DNA of 64,000 bases from [Erwinia] mediterraneensis (GCF_900604315.1 NZ_LR026978.1:2211615-2275614); one strand, 5' to 3'. Positions 32,908 through 45,738 are shown, counted from the stretch's first letter. Notes: a model not told the origin generated them from the letters alone. Translations and numbers: made by a program.

Positions 32908-34265
32908 TCCCGTTTACTTTACAAACCCTGGCCGAGATCACCGGCGGCAAACTGATCGGCAGTGATTTGACCCTGAGCGATGTGACCACTGACACGCGCA
33001 AAGTGAGTGCAGGTAGCCTGTTTGTCGCGCTGGTGGGCGAACGTTTCGATGCACACGATTTTGCAGGTGATGCCATTGCCAGTGGGGCGCTGGCATTACT
33101 GGTAAGTAAGCATTTACCTGTCGCCGTCTCGCAGGTGGTGGTAAGCGATACGCGTCTGGCGTTTGGCAAGCTGGGCGCCTGGGTGCGTCAGCAGGCCAGC
33201 GCACGCGTCGTTGCCCTGACCGGCTCATCCGGAAAAACCTCCGTGAAGGAGATGACGGCGGCGATTTTGCGTCAGTGCGGCGAAACCCTCTATACCGCCG
33301 GTAACCTGAACAACGATATCGGCGTGCCGATGACCCTGTTGCGCCTGACGCCAGAGCACCAGTATGCGGTGATTGAGATGGGTGCCAACCATCAGGGCGA
33401 AATCGCTTATACCACCGAGCTGGTACGGCCAGAAAGCGCGCTGGTTAACAACCTGGCGGCGGCTCATCTGGAGGGCTTCGGCTCGCTGGAGGGGGTAGCC
33501 AAAGCCAAAGGGGAGATTTTTGCCGGCTTACCGGCGCACGGCACCGCCATCCTGAATCTGGAAAGCAACGACTGGCCGCACTGGCAGACGCAGCTGCATG
33601 GCAAAACTGTCTGGCGTTTTGCGCCCAATGCCCAGGCCGACAGCGATTTCTGGGCCAGCGACGTGCAGGTGAGTGCCGACGGCACCCATTTCGTGATGCA
33701 TACGCCGCGCGGCAATATCGCCATTACGCTGCCCCTGCCGGGGAAACACAACATCGCCAATGCCCTGGCAGCCGCGGCGCTGGCGCTCTCTGTTGATGCG
33801 CCGCTCAGCGCAGTACAGACGGGCCTGAAAACGCTGCAGGCGGTGCCGGGCCGACTCTTTCCCATCCATCTCTCTGATACGCAGCTATTGCTGGACGACA
33901 GCTACAACGCCAATGTCGGCTCGATGACCGCAGCGGCGCAGACGCTGGCCGACATGCCGGGCTATCGCGTTATGGTCGTAGGCGATATGGCGGAACTGGG
34001 CGATGAGGCGGAGCAGTGTCACCGTGAAGTCGGGCTGGCGGCGAAGCTGGCAGGTATCGATCGCGTGCTGAGTACGGGCTCACTCAGTCATTACATCAGC
34101 GAAGCCAGCGGCGTTGGCGAACATTTCAGCACTAAAGCTGCACTGATTGAACGATTACGGACGCTGTTGTCCGAACAACCGGAAATTACCGTTTTGATAA
34201 AAGGTTCGCGTAGTGCCGCCATGGAGCAGGTAGTACAGAGCTTACAGGAGAAAGGAACATGTTAG
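32904..34265 (+). CDS. murF: MurF, UDP-MurNAc-tripeptide:D-Ala-D-Ala ligase
   Basis: 453 aa. Mur ligase with the ATP loop GSSGKTS at residues 107-113, the central [11 protein letters not shown] and [10 protein letters not shown] motifs, and the C-terminal [13 protein letters not shown] motif. It adds D-Ala-D-Ala to complete the UDP-MurNAc-pentapeptide; the dipeptide comes from DdlB encoded further down the cluster. It overlaps murE by 4 bp and mraY by 7 bp. Confidence 0.98.
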   Translation: MIPFTLQTLAEITGGKLIGSDLTLSDVTTDTRKVSAGSLFVALVGERFDAHDFAGDAIASGALALLVSKHLPVAVSQVVVSDTRLAFGKLGAWVRQQASARVVALTGSSGKTSVKEMTAAILRQCGETLYTAGNLNNDIGVPMTLLRLTPEHQYAVIEMGANHQGEIAYTTELVRPESALVNNLAAAHLEGFGSLEGVAKAKGEIFAGLPAHGTAILNLESNDWPHWQTQLHGKTVWRFAPNAQADSDFWASDVQVSADGTHFVMHTPRGNIAITLPLPGKHNIANALAAAALALSVDAPLSAVQTGLKTLQAVPGRLFPIHLSDTQLLLDDSYNANVGSMTAAAQTLADMPGYRVMVVGDMAELGDEAEQCHREVGLAAKLAGIDRVLSTGSLSHYISEASGVGEHFSTKAALIERLRTLLSEQPEITVLIKGSRSAAMEQVVQSLQEKGTC

Positions 34266-35341
34266 TCTGGCTGGCCGAGCACCTGGTCTCACTTTATTCT
34301 GGCTTTAACGTCTTTTCCTATCTGACGTTTCGCGCCATTGTCAGCCTGCTGACCGCGCTGTTTATCTCTCTGTGGCTGGGACCACGTCTGATCGCCTGGC
34401 TGCAAAAACTGCAGATTGGCCAGGTGGTGCGTAATGATGGCCCGGAATCCCATTTCAGCAAGCGTGGTACGCCGACGATGGGCGGCATTATGATTCTTAC
34501 TTCCATCACGATCTCGGTACTGATGTGGGCGTATCCTTCCAACCCTTACGTCTGGTGTGTGCTGTTTGTGCTGGTGGGCTTTGGTGTCATCGGCTTTGTG
34601 GATGATTACCGCAAAGTGGTGCGCAAAGACACTAAAGGCCTGATTGCGCGCTGGAAATATTTCTGGATGTCGGTGATCTCGCTGGGCGTCGCCTTTGCGC
34701 TGTTTATCGCCGGTAAAGATACCCCGGCTACTCAGCTGGTGGTGCCGTTCTTTAAAGACATCATGCCGCAGCTCGGCTTGTTTTATGTGCTGCTGGCGTA
34801 CTTTGTGATTGTCGGCACCGGTAACGCGGTTAACCTTACCGACGGCCTGGATGGCCTGGCGATTATGCCCACGGTGTTTGTTGCCGCCGGTTTCGCGCTG
34901 GTGGCCTGGGCCACAGGTAACGTGAACTTCGCAGAGTATCTGCACATTCCTTATTTGCGCCATGCGGGCGAACTGGTGATTGTCTGTACCGCCATTGTCG
35001 GTGCCGGACTCGGCTTTCTCTGGTTCAATACCTATCCGGCGCAGGTGTTTATGGGCGACGTGGGATCGCTGGCGCTGGGCGGCGCGCTCGGCACCATCGC
35101 GGTGCTGCTGCGTCAGGAGTTTTTGCTGGTGATCATGGGCGGCGTCTTTGTAGTTGAAACGCTGTCGGTGATCCTGCAGGTGGGATCGTTCAAACTGCGC
35201 GGCCAGCGTATTTTTCGCATGGCGCCGATTCACCACCACTATGAACTGAAAGGCTGGCCGGAACCGCGCGTCATCGTGCGCTTCTGGATTATTTCCCTGA
35301 TGCTGGTGCTGATTGGCCTGGCAACGCTGAAGGTACGTTAA
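34259..35341 (+). CDS. mraY: MraY, phospho-MurNAc-pentapeptide translocase (lipid I synthase)
   Basis: 360 aa, E. coli length, with about ten membrane spans. It carries the family's acidic motifs: DDYRKV (near residue 115) and [14 protein letters not shown] (near 190-203), plus the HHHYE histidine motif (about 324-328). It transfers phospho-MurNAc-pentapeptide to undecaprenyl phosphate at the inner membrane to make lipid I. The start overlaps murF by 7 bp, and murD follows after 2 bp. Confidence 0.98.
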   Translation: MLVWLAEHLVSLYSGFNVFSYLTFRAIVSLLTALFISLWLGPRLIAWLQKLQIGQVVRNDGPESHFSKRGTPTMGGIMILTSITISVLMWAYPSNPYVWCVLFVLVGFGVIGFVDDYRKVVRKDTKGLIARWKYFWMSVISLGVAFALFIAGKDTPATQLVVPFFKDIMPQLGLFYVLLAYFVIVGTGNAVNLTDGLDGLAIMPTVFVAAGFALVAWATGNVNFAEYLHIPYLRHAGELVIVCTAIVGAGLGFLWFNTYPAQVFMGDVGSLALGGALGTIAVLLRQEFLLVIMGGVFVVETLSVILQVGSFKLRGQRIFRMAPIHHHYELKGWPEPRVIVRFWIISLMLVLIGLATLKVR

Positions 35342-35343
35342 TT

Positions 35344-36660
35344 ATGGCTGACTATCGGGGCAGAAAAGTCGTCATTATCGGGCTGGGCCTGACCGGGCTC
35401 TCCTGTGTTGATTTCTTTTTAGCGCAGGGCGTAACACCCCGCGTGATGGATACCCGTGTGTCACCGCCGGGCCTGGATCGGCTGCCGGAAAGCGTGGAGC
35501 GCTACACGGGGGGTATCAATAGCGACTGGCTGCTGGATGCGGATTTGATCGTTGCCAGCCCGGGTATTGCGCTGGCACATCCGGCATTAAGCGAAGCGGC
35601 TGAGGCCGGTATTGAAATTGTGGGCGATGTTGAGCTGTTTTGCCGCGAAGCGCAGGCCCCCATTGTAGCGATTACCGGCTCAAACGGGAAAAGCACCGTG
35701 ACCACGCTGGTCGGGGAAATGGCGAAAGCGGCTGGCTGGCAGGCAGGGGTGGGCGGCAATATTGGCTTGCCAGCCTTAACTCTGTTGAAAGAGCCTGCGC
35801 AACTCTATGTGCTTGAGCTCTCCAGTTTCCAGCTGGAGACCACCCATAGCCTGAAAGCGGCAGCGGCCACCATCCTGAACGTTACTGAAGACCATATGGA
35901 TCGCTATCCGCTGGGCATGCAGCAATATCGCGCCGCGAAACTGCGTATCTATGAAAATGCCCGCGTTTGCGTGGTGAATGCGGATGATGGCCTGACCATG
36001 CCGGTGCGCGGTGCCGATGAGCGCTGTATCAGCTTTGGCGTTGACGTGGGGGATTACCACCTGCATCAGCAGCAGGGCAGCGTCTGGCTGCGGGTAAAGG
36101 GCGAAAAAGTCCTGAATACCGAGGAGATGAAGCTGGTCGGCCAGCACAACTACACCAACGCGCTGGCGGCACTGGCGCTGGCGGATGCGGTAGGGATGCC
36201 GCGCGCTTCCAGTCTGAAGGCGCTGACCCATTTTACCGGTCTGCCGCACCGTTTCCAGCTGGTGCGGGAGCACAACGGCGTACGCTGGATTAATGATTCC
36301 AAAGCCACCAACGTGGGCAGTACGGAAGCGGCGCTGAATGGCCTGCAGGTCAAAGGCACGCTCTGGCTGCTGCTGGGCGGTGACGGCAAGGCGGCGGACT
36401 TCACACCGCTGGCGCGTTATCTGCAGGGCAGTAATGTACGAACTTATTGTTTTGGCCGCGACGGCGATGCGCTGGCGGCTTTGCGTCCGGAGATTGCCAC
36501 CCGTACCGGGACGCTGGAGGAGGCGATGACGCAGATCGCCCGTCAGGTACAGCCGGGCGATATGGTGCTGCTTTCTCCCGCCTGTGCCAGCCTCGATCAG
36601 TTCCGCAGTTTTGAACAGCGCGGCGACCGCTTCGCCCAACTGGCGCAGGAGTTAGGCTGA
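35344..36660 (+). CDS. murD: MurD, UDP-MurNAc-L-Ala:D-Glu ligase
   Basis: 438 aa, E. coli length. N-terminal Rossmann-like UDP-binding domain ([17 protein letters not shown]), ATP loop GSNGKST at residues 112-118 and C-terminal ligase domain with NDSKATN and [12 protein letters not shown]. It adds D-glutamate to UDP-MurNAc-L-Ala. The stop and the ftsW start share a base (TGATG), so translation is likely coupled. Confidence 0.98.
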   Translation: MADYRGRKVVIIGLGLTGLSCVDFFLAQGVTPRVMDTRVSPPGLDRLPESVERYTGGINSDWLLDADLIVASPGIALAHPALSEAAEAGIEIVGDVELFCREAQAPIVAITGSNGKSTVTTLVGEMAKAAGWQAGVGGNIGLPALTLLKEPAQLYVLELSSFQLETTHSLKAAAATILNVTEDHMDRYPLGMQQYRAAKLRIYENARVCVVNADDGLTMPVRGADERCISFGVDVGDYHLHQQQGSVWLRVKGEKVLNTEEMKLVGQHNYTNALAALALADAVGMPRASSLKALTHFTGLPHRFQLVREHNGVRWINDSKATNVGSTEAALNGLQVKGTLWLLLGGDGKAADFTPLARYLQGSNVRTYCFGRDGDALAALRPEIATRTGTLEEAMTQIARQVQPGDMVLLSPACASLDQFRSFEQRGDRFAQLAQELG

Positions 36661-37880
36661 TGCGTATTCCGGGGCTGCAGCTGGCAGGCGGTATCACCGA
36701 GCGCCTGAAAGAGTGGGTCATGGGCGCGGGCGGCCGCGAGAGCGATGGCGCCGCCATGGTGCTCTATGACCGGACGCTGCTCTGGCTGACGTTTGGTCTG
36801 GCGATTGTGGGCTTCGTGATGGTGACCTCGGCCTCGATGCCGGTGGGGCAGCGTCTCTCGGAAGATCCCTTTTATTTTGCCAAACGTGATGCGCTCTATC
36901 TGGTGTTGGCGCTTGGCCTCTCACTGGTCACATTGCGCGTGCCGATGGCGTTCTGGCAGCGCTACAGCAATATGATGCTGCTTGCCTCGGTGGTGATGCT
37001 GCTGATCGTGCTGGTGGTGGGCAGTTCGGTAAACGGCGCATCGCGCTGGATTGCACTGGGGCCCTTGCGTATTCAGCCTGCGGAATTATCGAAGCTGTCG
37101 CTGTTTTGCTATCTCGCCAGCTATCTGGTGCGCAAAGTGGAAGAGGTGCGTAACAACTTCTGGGGCTTCTGTAAGCCGATGGGCGTGATGGTGGTGCTGG
37201 CGGTGCTGCTACTGGCGCAGCCTGACCTCGGTACCGTGGTGGTGCTGTTTGTTACCACGCTGGCCATGCTGTTTCTGGCAGGGGCCAAACTCTGGCAGTT
37301 TCTGGCCATTATCGGCTCCGGCATTTTTGCCGTGGTGTTGCTGATTATCGCCGAGCCGTACCGTATGCGCCGCGTCACCTCCTTCTGGAACCCGTGGGAG
37401 GATCCCTTCGGCAGCGGCTATCAGTTAACGCAGTCGCTGATGGCGTTTGGTCGCGGCGAATTCTGGGGGCAGGGCCTGGGTAACTCAGTGCAAAAGCTGG
37501 AGTATCTGCCGGAAGCGCATACCGACTTCATTTTCTCCATTATCGGGGAAGAACTCGGTTATGTCGGTGTGGTTTTGGCGCTGTTAATGGTATTCTTCGT
37601 GGCTTTTCGTGCGATGTCGATTGGACGGCGGGCGTTAGAGCTTGACCAGCGTTTTGCCGGTTTTCTCGCCTGCTCTATTGGCATCTGGTTTAGCTTCCAG
37701 GCGCTGGTGAACGTCGGCGCGGCGGCGGGCATGTTGCCCACCAAGGGACTGACGTTGCCGTTGATCAGTTACGGCGGATCGAGCCTGATCATTATGTCGA
37801 CGGCGATCGTTTTTCTGTTGCGCATAGATTATGAAACGCGCCTGGCAAAAGCGCAGGCGTTTACCCGAGGTGGTCGATGA
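36660..37880 (+). CDS. ftsW: FtsW, septal peptidoglycan polymerase (SEDS)
   Basis: 406 aa (E. coli 414). SEDS family with about ten membrane spans and a long cytoplasmic N-terminus (about 1-45). Conserved segments include [31 protein letters not shown], the [16 protein letters not shown] motif with the catalytic-region acidic residues, and [17 protein letters not shown]. With FtsI it polymerises septal glycan strands from lipid II. It overlaps murG by 4 bp (ATGA). Confidence 0.97.
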   Translation: MRIPGLQLAGGITERLKEWVMGAGGRESDGAAMVLYDRTLLWLTFGLAIVGFVMVTSASMPVGQRLSEDPFYFAKRDALYLVLALGLSLVTLRVPMAFWQRYSNMMLLASVVMLLIVLVVGSSVNGASRWIALGPLRIQPAELSKLSLFCYLASYLVRKVEEVRNNFWGFCKPMGVMVVLAVLLLAQPDLGTVVVLFVTTLAMLFLAGAKLWQFLAIIGSGIFAVVLLIIAEPYRMRRVTSFWNPWEDPFGSGYQLTQSLMAFGRGEFWGQGLGNSVQKLEYLPEAHTDFIFSIIGEELGYVGVVLALLMVFFVAFRAMSIGRRALELDQRFAGFLACSIGIWFSFQALVNVGAAAGMLPTKGLTLPLISYGGSSLIIMSTAIVFLLRIDYETRLAKAQAFTRGGR

Positions 37881-38956
37881 GTGGCAAGCGACTGATGGTA
37901 ATGGCAGGAGGAACCGGTGGACATGTTTTTCCTGGTCTGGCCGTTGCGCATCATCTGATGGATCAGGGCTGGCAGATACGCTGGCTGGGCACCGCTGACC
38001 GGATGGAAGCGGAGCTGGTGCCGAAGCACGGCATCGACATTGAGTTTATCCGCATCAGCGGCCTGCGCGGTAAAGGCGTCAAAGCACTGCTGCTGGCCCC
38101 GCTGCGTATTTTCAACGCCTGGCGTCAGGCGCGCGCCATTATGAAAAAGTGGCAGCCGGATGTGGTGCTGGGTATGGGAGGCTACGTCTCCGGCCCCGGC
38201 GGTCTGGCGGCCTGGAGTTGTGGTATCCCGGTGGTGCTGCACGAACAGAACGGCATTGCGGGCCTGACCAACAAGTGGCTGGCAAAGATCGCCCGAAAAG
38301 TGATGCAGGCGTTCCCGGGGGCCTTTCCGGATGCGCAAGTGGTAGGAAATCCGGTGCGTACCGATGTGCTGGCGCTGCCCTTACCGGCCGAACGTCTGGC
38401 GCAGCGCAGCGGTCCGCTGCGTGTGCTGGTGATTGGCGGCAGTCAGGGCGCGCGCATTCTGAATCAGACGCTACCGCAGATCGCGGGGCAGCTGGGCGAT
38501 CACATTACGCTCTGGCATCAGACAGGAAAAGGTGCTCTGGCGGAGGTGCAGCAGGCTTATCAGCAGGTAGGCCAGAGCCAGCATAAGGTGACCGAGTTCA
38601 TCGATGATATGGCAGCCGCTTACGCCTGGGCCGATGTGGTGATCTGCCGCTCCGGCGCGTTGACGGTGAGCGAAGTGGCCGCAGCGGGTTTACCGGCGAT
38701 TTTTGTGCCTTTCCAGCACAAGGATCGCCAGCAGTACTGGAACGCGTTGCCGCTGGAAAAAGCGGGCGCGGCCAAAATTTTCGAGCAGCCGCAATTTACG
38801 GCGGAGGCTGTAGTGCAAACGCTGAGCGCATGGGATCGCGCGACTTTATTAACGATGGCGGTGAACGCACGTCAGATTGCGATTCCGGATGCCACCGAGC
38901 GCGTTGCCGCTGAAGTGGCGAAAGCGGCAAATTCATTTTCTGGTCAGCCGCGCTGA
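37877..38956 (+). CDS. murG: MurG, lipid II-forming GlcNAc transferase
   Basis: 359 aa. GT-B glycosyltransferase (family 28) with the N-terminal G-loop GGTGGH at residues 11-16 and C-terminal UDP-GlcNAc site including GGSQGA and the [18 protein letters not shown] region. It adds GlcNAc to lipid I on the cytoplasmic membrane face. Starts in the ftsW stop; a 48-bp gap separates it from murC. Confidence 0.98.
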   Translation: MSGKRLMVMAGGTGGHVFPGLAVAHHLMDQGWQIRWLGTADRMEAELVPKHGIDIEFIRISGLRGKGVKALLLAPLRIFNAWRQARAIMKKWQPDVVLGMGGYVSGPGGLAAWSCGIPVVLHEQNGIAGLTNKWLAKIARKVMQAFPGAFPDAQVVGNPVRTDVLALPLPAERLAQRSGPLRVLVIGGSQGARILNQTLPQIAGQLGDHITLWHQTGKGALAEVQQAYQQVGQSQHKVTEFIDDMAAAYAWADVVICRSGALTVSEVAAAGLPAIFVPFQHKDRQQYWNALPLEKAGAAKIFEQPQFTAEAVVQTLSAWDRATLLTMAVNARQIAIPDATERVAAEVAKAANSFSGQPR

Positions 38957-39004
38957 CCCGTGTCGTCATACGACACAAAGCGGAATAACAGGTAATTGAG
39001 AACC

Positions 39005-40480
39005 ATGAATACACAACAACTGGCAAAACTGCGTTCCATTGTGCCCGAGATGCGTCGCGTCCGGCACATCCACTTTGTCGGCATCGGCGGTGCCGGCATG
39101 GGCGGTATTGCCGAAGTGTTGGCGAATGAAGGTTACCATATCAGCGGCTCCGATCTGGTACCCAACGCGGTGACGCAGCATCTGACCACGCTGGGTGCGA
39201 CCATCTATTTTCATCACCGCCCGGAGAACGTCACTGACGCCAGCGTCGTGGTGGTCTCCAGCGCGGTTGCGCAGGATAATCCGGAGCTGGTGGCTGCGCG
39301 TGAAGCGCGTATTCCGGTGATCCGGCGTGCCGAGATGCTGGCGGAGCTGATGCGCTTTCGCCATGGCATCGCGGTGGCAGGCACGCACGGTAAAACTACC
39401 ACCACGGCGATGGTCACCAGTATTTATGCTGAAGGGGGGCTTGATCCCACTTTCGTCAACGGGGGGCTGGTCAAAGCGGCCGGTACCCATGCGCGCCTGG
39501 GCAGCAGCCGCTACCTGATTGCGGAAGCGGACGAAAGCGACGCCTCTTTTCTCCATTTACAGCCGATGGTGGCGATTGTCACCAATATCGAAGCTGACCA
39601 TATGGATACCTATCAGGGCGACTTTGAGAACCTGAAGCAGACGTTTATCAACTTCCTGCACAATCTGCCCTTTTATGGCCGGGCGGTGATGTGTGTGGAT
39701 GACACCGTGATTCGCGATCTGATTCCGCGCGTAGGTCGTCAGGTTACGACCTACGGCTTCAGCGAAGATGCCGATGTGCGTATCGAAAATTATGAACAGC
39801 GTGGCGCGCAGGGGCACTTTACGCTGGTGCGTCAGGATAAGCCGCTGCTGACGGTAACGCTGAATGCGCCGGGACGACACAATGCGTTGAACGCCGCCGC
39901 CGCGGTTGCCGTCGCCAGCGAAGAGGGCATTGAAGACACTGCCATTCTGGCAGCGCTGGAGAGCTTCCAGGGCACCGGACGCCGCTTTGATCTGCTGGGC
40001 GAGTTCCCCACACAGGCGGTAAATGGCATCAGCGGCAGCGCCATGCTGGTGGATGACTATGGTCATCATCCGACAGAAGTGGATGCCACCATCAAGGCGG
40101 CTCGTGCCGGCTGGCCCGATAAAAAACTGGTGATGGTATTCCAGCCACACCGCTATACCCGTACCCGCGATCTGTTTGATGATTTCGCCAATGTGCTGTC
40201 GCAGGTGGATGTGCTGTTGATGCTGGATGTCTATGCTGCGGGCGAAACCCCGATTCCCGGCGCTGACAGCCGTTCGCTCTGCCGCTCGATTCGCGGCCGC
40301 GGCAAAGTGGACCCGATTCTGGTCCCTGATCATGAGGCGCTGCCTGGCATGCTGGCCCCGGTGCTCTCCGGTAACGATCTTATTCTGATGCAGGGCGCAG
40401 GTAACGTGGGCAAGCTTGCCCGCAAGCTGGCGGATATCCGGCTGCAACCTGCAGCGCTACAGGAGGAACAGCATGGCTGA
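39005..40480 (+). CDS. murC: MurC, UDP-MurNAc:L-Ala ligase
   Basis: 491 aa, E. coli length, from the ATG at 39005 ([16 protein letters not shown]); an in-frame ATG 9 nt upstream is less likely because the E. coli start aligns here. Rossmann motif [17 protein letters not shown] loop GTHGKTTT beginning at residue 126, and the C-terminal [10 protein letters not shown] motif. It adds the first stem-peptide residue. Its 3' end overlaps ddlB by 8 bp. Confidence 0.98.
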   Translation: MNTQQLAKLRSIVPEMRRVRHIHFVGIGGAGMGGIAEVLANEGYHISGSDLVPNAVTQHLTTLGATIYFHHRPENVTDASVVVVSSAVAQDNPELVAAREARIPVIRRAEMLAELMRFRHGIAVAGTHGKTTTTAMVTSIYAEGGLDPTFVNGGLVKAAGTHARLGSSRYLIAEADESDASFLHLQPMVAIVTNIEADHMDTYQGDFENLKQTFINFLHNLPFYGRAVMCVDDTVIRDLIPRVGRQVTTYGFSEDADVRIENYEQRGAQGHFTLVRQDKPLLTVTLNAPGRHNALNAAAAVAVASEEGIEDTAILAALESFQGTGRRFDLLGEFPTQAVNGISGSAMLVDDYGHHPTEVDATIKAARAGWPDKKLVMVFQPHRYTRTRDLFDDFANVLSQVDVLLMLDVYAAGETPIPGADSRSLCRSIRGRGKVDPILVPDHEALPGMLAPVLSGNDLILMQGAGNVGKLARKLADIRLQPAALQEEQHG

Positions 40481-41393
40481 GAAAGTCGCCGTCCTGATGG
40501 GCGGTCACTCTGCGGAGCGTGAAGTCTCGCTGATGTCCGGTAATGCGGTGCTGGCCGGGCTGCGCGAAGCCGGTATTGATGCTCATGCGGTCGATACCCG
40601 GGAGGTGTCCGTATTGCAGCTGAAAGCGGCGGGCTTTGATAAAGCGTTTATTGCGCTACACGGGCGTGGTGGCGAGGATGGTACCGTACAGGCGGTGCTG
40701 GAATTCCTGCAGATCCCTTATACCGGCAGCGGCGTGATGGCATCGGCCGTTACCATGGATAAATTGCGCACCAAGCTGCTGTGGCAGGGGCGCGGACTGC
40801 CCACCGGAAGGTTTGTCTGGCTGACACGTCAGCAAATGGCAGACGGACTGAGTGCCGAAAGCCAGGCGGCGATTGCCACACTCGGCTTTCCGCTGTTTGT
40901 GAAGCCTGTCTGTGAAGGCTCCAGCGTGGGCATCAGTCGCGTAAACCATCAGGAGGCGTTGCCAGCGGCGCTGGAAGAGGCGTTTCGTCACGACAACGAG
41001 GTGTTAATCGAAGCCTTTCTCAGCGGCGCGGAATACACCGTTGGCATCCTGGGCGATACCATTCTGCCTTCGATTCGCATCCAGACGGTGAGCGAATTTT
41101 ATGACTATCAGGCGAAATATATCTCAGATGAGACACAATATTTCTGCCCGAGCGGGTTGAGTGCGGAACGTGAAGCGGAACTGCAGAGACTGGTAAAATC
41201 GGCCTGGCAGACGCTGGGATGCAGCGGCTGGGGACGTGTAGATGTGATGTGTGATGAAACCGGCGCCTTCCAGTTGCTGGAAGTGAATACCTCGCCCGGC
41301 ATGACCAGCCACAGTCTGGTGCCGATGGCGGCGAAACAGGCGGGAATGTCTTTTTCGCAACTGGTCGCGCGTATTCTGGAGCTGGCCGACTGA
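40473..41393 (+). CDS. ddlB: DdlB, D-alanine:D-alanine ligase
   Basis: 306 aa, E. coli length, from the ATG at 40473 with SD AGGAGG about 7 nt upstream. ATP-grasp enzyme: N-terminal [17 protein letters not shown], the substrate loop [12 protein letters not shown], and the C-terminal metal-binding [15 protein letters not shown]. The Tyr/Ser active-site residues of the family are in place. It makes the D-Ala-D-Ala used by MurF. It overlaps murC by 8 bp, and ftsQ follows after 1 bp. Confidence 0.98.
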   Translation: MAEKVAVLMGGHSAEREVSLMSGNAVLAGLREAGIDAHAVDTREVSVLQLKAAGFDKAFIALHGRGGEDGTVQAVLEFLQIPYTGSGVMASAVTMDKLRTKLLWQGRGLPTGRFVWLTRQQMADGLSAESQAAIATLGFPLFVKPVCEGSSVGISRVNHQEALPAALEEAFRHDNEVLIEAFLSGAEYTVGILGDTILPSIRIQTVSEFYDYQAKYISDETQYFCPSGLSAEREAELQRLVKSAWQTLGCSGWGRVDVMCDETGAFQLLEVNTSPGMTSHSLVPMAAKQAGMSFSQLVARILELAD

Positions 41394-41394
41394 T

Positions 41395-42234
41395 ATGTCA
41401 CAGGCGGCGCTGAACGTACGTAACCGTGAACCCCAGGAGCGCACGCGCTCCGGGCGCAGTAACGGTGCCCGACTTTTCGGCATTATGTTTTTGCTGATGG
41501 TCCTGGGCGTCATGGCTTTTGGTGGGCTGGTGGTGCTGAAGTGGATGAACGACGCTTCCCGTCTGCCGTTATCGAAACTGGTGGTCACCGGGCAGACGCA
41601 CTATACCACCAACGATGACATTCGCCAGGCGATTCTGGCACCCGGCGCACCGGGCACTTTTATGTCGCAGGATGTGAATATCATCCAGCAGCAGATTGAG
41701 CGTTTGCCGTGGATCAAGCAGGTGAGCGTACGCAAACAGTGGCCAGATGAGCTGAAAATTCATCTGACAGAATATGTTGCCGTTGCGCGCTGGAACGATT
41801 TGCATATGGTTGATGCCGAAGGCGTGTCGTTCAGCGTTCCGGCTAATCATATGGGCAAAGAAACCTTGCCGATGCTGTACGGGCCGGAAGGCAGCGAAAA
41901 AGAGGTGCTGGCGGGCTATCACAACATGAGTGACGCGTTGAAAGCCGACAAATTTGTCCTGAAAGCCGCCTCCATGACGGCGCGGCGTTCCTGGCAACTG
42001 GTCACCCGTGATGATGTGCGCATTGAACTGGGACGCAGCGACACCATGAAGCGTCTGAAACGATTTATTGAGCTCTGGCCGGTGCTACAGCAGCAGGCGC
42101 AGGCAGAGAGTAAACGCGTCGACTATGTTGACTTGCGTTATGACTCGGGCGCTGCGGTGGGATGGTCACCGGCCTTGATGGAGCCACAGGACAGTAATCA
42201 GCAACAGAACCAGGCACAGGCTAAACAACAATGA
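41395..42234 (+). CDS. ftsQ: FtsQ, divisome assembly protein
   Basis: 279 aa (E. coli 276). Basic cytoplasmic N-terminus (about 1-25), one span ([20 protein letters not shown]), periplasmic POTRA domain starting near [20 protein letters not shown], then the beta domain, ending in a Gln/Asn-rich tail (about 262-279). It bridges early and late divisome proteins and binds FtsBL. The stop overlaps the ftsA ATG by 4 bp. Confidence 0.96.
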   Translation: MSQAALNVRNREPQERTRSGRSNGARLFGIMFLLMVLGVMAFGGLVVLKWMNDASRLPLSKLVVTGQTHYTTNDDIRQAILAPGAPGTFMSQDVNIIQQQIERLPWIKQVSVRKQWPDELKIHLTEYVAVARWNDLHMVDAEGVSFSVPANHMGKETLPMLYGPEGSEKEVLAGYHNMSDALKADKFVLKAASMTARRSWQLVTRDDVRIELGRSDTMKRLKRFIELWPVLQQQAQAESKRVDYVDLRYDSGAAVGWSPALMEPQDSNQQQNQAQAKQQ

Positions 42235-43487
42235 TCAAGGCAACGGACAGAAAACTGGTAGTGGGACTCGAAATCGGCACCGCCAAGGTTGCCGCCCTTG
42301 TTGGGGAAATTCTGCCCGATGGTATGGTCAATATTATTGGGGTAGGCAGCTGCCCCTCGCGCGGCATGGATAAAGGCGGCGTAAACGACCTTGAGTCGGT
42401 GGTGAAATGCGTACAGCGCGCCATCGATCAGGCTGAGCTGATGGCAGATTGCCAGATCTCCTCGGTCTACCTTGCTTTATCGGGCAAACATATCAGCTGC
42501 CAGAACGAAATCGGGATGGTTCCGATTTCCGAAGAGGAAGTCACCCAGGATGATGTGGAGAACGTAGTACACACGGCTAAATCCGTGCGTGTGCGTGATG
42601 AGCACCGCATCCTGCATGTGATTCCTCAGGAATACGCCATCGACTATCAGGAAGGCATCAAAAATCCAGTGGGACTTTCCGGCGTGCGTATGCAGGCGAA
42701 GGTTCACCTGATCACCTGTCACAACGACATGGCAAAAAATATTGTCAAAGCGGTTGAACGTTGTGGCCTGAAAGTTGACCAACTGATTTTTGCCGGCCTC
42801 GCTTCCAGTTTTGCTGTCCTGACGGAAGATGAACGTGAACTGGGCGTCTGTGTTGTCGACATCGGTGGCGGTACAATGGACATCGCTGTCTATACCGGCG
42901 GTGCGCTGCGCCATACCAAAGTGATCCCCTATGCCGGGAATGTGGTGACCAGCGACATCGCTTATGCCTTTGGCACGCCGCCTACCGATGCGGAGGCGAT
43001 CAAAGTGCGTCACGGTTGCGCCCTGGGATCCATCGTTGGCAAAGATGAGAATGTTGAGGTGCCGAGCGTCGGCGGTCGGCCACCGCGCAGCCTGCAGCGT
43101 CAGACGCTGGCGGAGGTGATCGAGCCACGCTATACCGAGCTGCTGAATCTGGTGAACGATGAGATTCTGCAGCTGCAGGAGCAACTGCGTCAGCAGGGCG
43201 TCAAACACCATCTGGCGGCAGGGATCGTGTTAACCGGCGGCGCCGCCCAGATCGAGGGCCTGGCGGCCTGCGCCCAGCGCGTATTCCATACGCAGGTGCG
43301 CATTGGTCAGCCGCTGAACATCACTGGCCTCACGGATTATGCGCAGGAGCCGTACTACTCAACGGCAGTCGGGCTGCTGCACTACGGAAAAGAATCGCAT
43401 CTGAATGGGGATGCGGAGACGGAAAAACGAGCATCAGTCGGCAACTGGTTCAAACGAATCAACAGTTGGCTGAAAAAAGAGTTTTAA
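42231..43487 (+). CDS. ftsA: FtsA, actin-like membrane anchor of FtsZ
   Basis: 418 aa (E. coli 420). Actin/Hsp70 ATPase fold: phosphate-1 loop [17 protein letters not shown], 1C domain (about 85-165), phosphate-2 loop [17 protein letters not shown], adenosine motif [11 protein letters not shown]. The C-terminal amphipathic helix [15 protein letters not shown] is the membrane-targeting sequence. It tethers FtsZ filaments to the membrane and recruits later proteins. A 71-bp gap precedes ftsZ. Confidence 0.98.
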   Translation: MIKATDRKLVVGLEIGTAKVAALVGEILPDGMVNIIGVGSCPSRGMDKGGVNDLESVVKCVQRAIDQAELMADCQISSVYLALSGKHISCQNEIGMVPISEEEVTQDDVENVVHTAKSVRVRDEHRILHVIPQEYAIDYQEGIKNPVGLSGVRMQAKVHLITCHNDMAKNIVKAVERCGLKVDQLIFAGLASSFAVLTEDERELGVCVVDIGGGTMDIAVYTGGALRHTKVIPYAGNVVTSDIAYAFGTPPTDAEAIKVRHGCALGSIVGKDENVEVPSVGGRPPRSLQRQTLAEVIEPRYTELLNLVNDEILQLQEQLRQQGVKHHLAAGIVLTGGAAQIEGLAACAQRVFHTQVRIGQPLNITGLTDYAQEPYYSTAVGLLHYGKESHLNGDAETEKRASVGNWFKRINSWLKKEF

Positions 43488-43558
43488 TTTTAGTGAAAGG
43501 GGATCATGCTGACACTATTAGTGATCTCCAGGCGACAGGCACATAACGGAGAGAAATC

Positions 43559-44713
43559 ATGTTTGAACCTATGGAATTAACCAATGACGCGGTGATTAAA
43601 GTCATCGGCGTCGGCGGTGGCGGCGGTAACGCCGTAGAGCATATGGTACGCGAGCGTATCGAAGGTGTGGAATTCTTTGCTGTGAACACCGACGCCCAGG
43701 CGTTGCGTAAAACGGCAGTCGGCCAGACTATCCAGATTGGTAATAACATTACCAAAGGTCTGGGCGCAGGGGCGAACCCGGAAGTGGGTCGTACCTCAGC
43801 GGAAGAAGATCGTGAAGCGCTGCGCTCTGCGCTGGACGGGGCAGACATGGTGTTCATTGCGGCAGGCATGGGCGGCGGTACCGGTACGGGTGCTGCGCCG
43901 GTGGTTGCAGAAGTGGCGAAAGATTTGGGCATTCTCACCGTGGCGGTGGTGACCAAGCCGTTTAACTTCGAAGGCAAAAAGCGTATGGCTTTTGCTGAGC
44001 AGGGTATCGCTGAGCTGTCAAAGCACGTTGACTCCCTGATCACTATCCCGAACGACAAACTGCTGAAAGTACTGGGTCGCGGTATCTCCCTGCTCGACGC
44101 CTTTGGCGCGGCTAACGACGTGCTGAAAGGCGCGGTACAGGGGATCGCGGAACTGATTACCCGTCCGGGCCTGATGAACGTTGACTTTGCGGACGTACGT
44201 ACCGTGATGTCTGAAATGGGTTACGCCATGATGGGATCCGGCGTCGCCTGTGGTGAAGACCGCGCAGAGGAAGCGGCAGAAATGGCGATTTCCAGCCCGC
44301 TGCTGGAAGATATCGACCTGTCTGGCGCGCGCGGCGTACTGGTTAACATCACGGCAGGCTTTGACCTGCGTCTGGATGAGTTCGAAACCGTGGGTAACAC
44401 TATCCGCGCCTTCGCCTCTGACAACGCCACCGTGGTGATCGGTACCTCCCTGGATCCGGAAATGAATGATGAGCTGCGCGTGACCGTGGTCGCCACCGGT
44501 ATCGGTATGGATAAACGTCCGGAAATTACGCTGGTCACTAACAAACCTGCCAGTCAGCCGGTCATGGATCATCGTTATCAGCAGCATGGGATGTCGCCGC
44601 TGCCGCAGGAACAGAAGCCTGCTGCCAAAGTGGTTAACGACCAGAACACCCCATCGAACAAAGAGCCTGATTATCTGGATATTCCGGCGTTTTTGCGTAA
44701 GCAGGCCGATTAA
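43559..44713 (+). CDS. ftsZ: FtsZ, tubulin-like division GTPase
   Basis: 384 aa (E. coli 383) beginning [24 protein letters not shown]. The tubulin signature GGGTGTG is at about residues 104-110. The T7 loop and the variable linker (about 317-366) precede the C-terminal peptide [14 protein letters not shown] that binds FtsA, ZipA and ZapD. It polymerises into the Z ring. SD GGAGAG is about 7 nt upstream. Compared with E. coli as I recall it, one residue near position 228 is Cys instead of Ser, a minor change. Confidence 0.99.
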   Translation: MFEPMELTNDAVIKVIGVGGGGGNAVEHMVRERIEGVEFFAVNTDAQALRKTAVGQTIQIGNNITKGLGAGANPEVGRTSAEEDREALRSALDGADMVFIAAGMGGGTGTGAAPVVAEVAKDLGILTVAVVTKPFNFEGKKRMAFAEQGIAELSKHVDSLITIPNDKLLKVLGRGISLLDAFGAANDVLKGAVQGIAELITRPGLMNVDFADVRTVMSEMGYAMMGSGVACGEDRAEEAAEMAISSPLLEDIDLSGARGVLVNITAGFDLRLDEFETVGNTIRAFASDNATVVIGTSLDPEMNDELRVTVVATGIGMDKRPEITLVTNKPASQPVMDHRYQQHGMSPLPQEQKPAAKVVNDQNTPSNKEPDYLDIPAFLRKQAD

Positions 44714-44774
44714 GAATAACCTGAGAGTTAGGATTCTCCGCTCTTTGTGCTAAAGTATTCGCCCGCTGGTAAAG

Positions 44775-44780
44775 TATACT
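44775..44780 (+). promoter_or_regulatory. Candidate lpxC promoter -10
   Basis: TATACT (5/6 to the consensus), 35 bp before the lpxC ATG, in the 101-bp ftsZ-lpxC gap. The -35 position (AAAGTA) is poor, so this is a weak call; the surrounding sequence resembles the E. coli lpxC leader. Confidence 0.4.
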
Positions 44781-44814
44781 GGCGGTCGGATGGGTAATAT
44801 TGCGAGATAATACG

Positions 44815-45732
44815 ATGATCAAACAAAGGACTTTAAAACGTATCGTTCAGGCGACTGGTGTCGGTTTGCATACCGGCAAAAAAGTCACTCTGACGTTACG
44901 CCCTGCGTCGGCTAATACCGGGGTCATCTATCGTCGCACTGACTTGAATCCACCGGTTGATTTCCCGGCTGATGCAAAATACGTGCGCGACACCATGCTG
45001 AGTACCTGCCTGGTGAATGATGAAGGCGTGCGTATTTCTACGGTCGAGCATCTCAATGCTGCGCTGGCGGGCCTGGGTATCGACAACATTATCGTTGAAG
45101 TCGATGCGCCAGAAATTCCGATTATGGATGGCAGCGCCGCACCGTTCATCTATCTGCTGCTGGATGCCGGTATTGAAGAACTGAACAGCGCGAAGAAATT
45201 CGTGCGCGTGAAGCAAGCGGTGCGGGTCGAAGATGGTGATAAATGGGCTGAGATTAAGCCGTACAACGGTTTCTCGCTCGATTTTACTATCGATTTCAAA
45301 CATCCGGCAATCGATGCCAGTTCGCAGCGTTATAAAATGAATTTCTCGGCTGAAGCCTTTATGCGACAAATCAGCCGGGCGCGCACCTTTGGCTTTATGC
45401 GCGAAATCGAATACCTGCAGTCTCGTGGCCTGTGCCTGGGCGGTAGTCTGGATTGCGCCATCGTGGTAGATGATTTCCGCGTGCTGAATGAAGAAGGTCT
45501 GCGTTTCGAAGATGAGTTCGTTCGTCACAAAATGCTGGACGCTATCGGCGATCTGTTTATGTGTGGTCACAATATTATTGGCGCATTTACCGCCTTTAAA
45601 TCGGGTCACGCGTTAAACAACAAATTGCTGCAGGCGGTGCTGGCACAACAGGAAGCCTGGGAATGGGCGACCTTTGAAGACGAAGCTGAACTGCCGCTGG
45701 CATTCAAAGCCCCGAATCTGGTTCTGGCATAA
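44815..45732 (+). CDS. lpxC: LpxC, UDP-3-O-acyl-GlcNAc deacetylase
   Basis: 305 aa, E. coli length, from the ATG at 44815 ([21 protein letters not shown]). Zinc ligands are in STVEHLNAA (His79) and [10 protein letters not shown] (His and Asp near 238/242), with the catalytic GHNIIGAF downstream. It catalyses the committed step of lipid A synthesis in the cytoplasm. The C-terminus ends ...FKAPNLVLA, like the E. coli tail that FtsH recognises for regulated degradation. Last gene of the dcw cluster. Confidence 0.98.
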   Translation: MIKQRTLKRIVQATGVGLHTGKKVTLTLRPASANTGVIYRRTDLNPPVDFPADAKYVRDTMLSTCLVNDEGVRISTVEHLNAALAGLGIDNIIVEVDAPEIPIMDGSAAPFIYLLLDAGIEELNSAKKFVRVKQAVRVEDGDKWAEIKPYNGFSLDFTIDFKHPAIDASSQRYKMNFSAEAFMRQISRARTFGFMREIEYLQSRGLCLGGSLDCAIVVDDFRVLNEEGLRFEDEFVRHKMLDAIGDLFMCGHNIIGAFTAFKSGHALNNKLLQAVLAQQEAWEWATFEDEAELPLAFKAPNLVLA

Positions 45733-45738
45733 GCTGTT

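Noticed and set aside
27931-45732. Rearrangement or extra gene inside the dcw cluster
   Set aside because: All 16 genes are in the canonical order with normal lengths and intact motifs; no insertion found.
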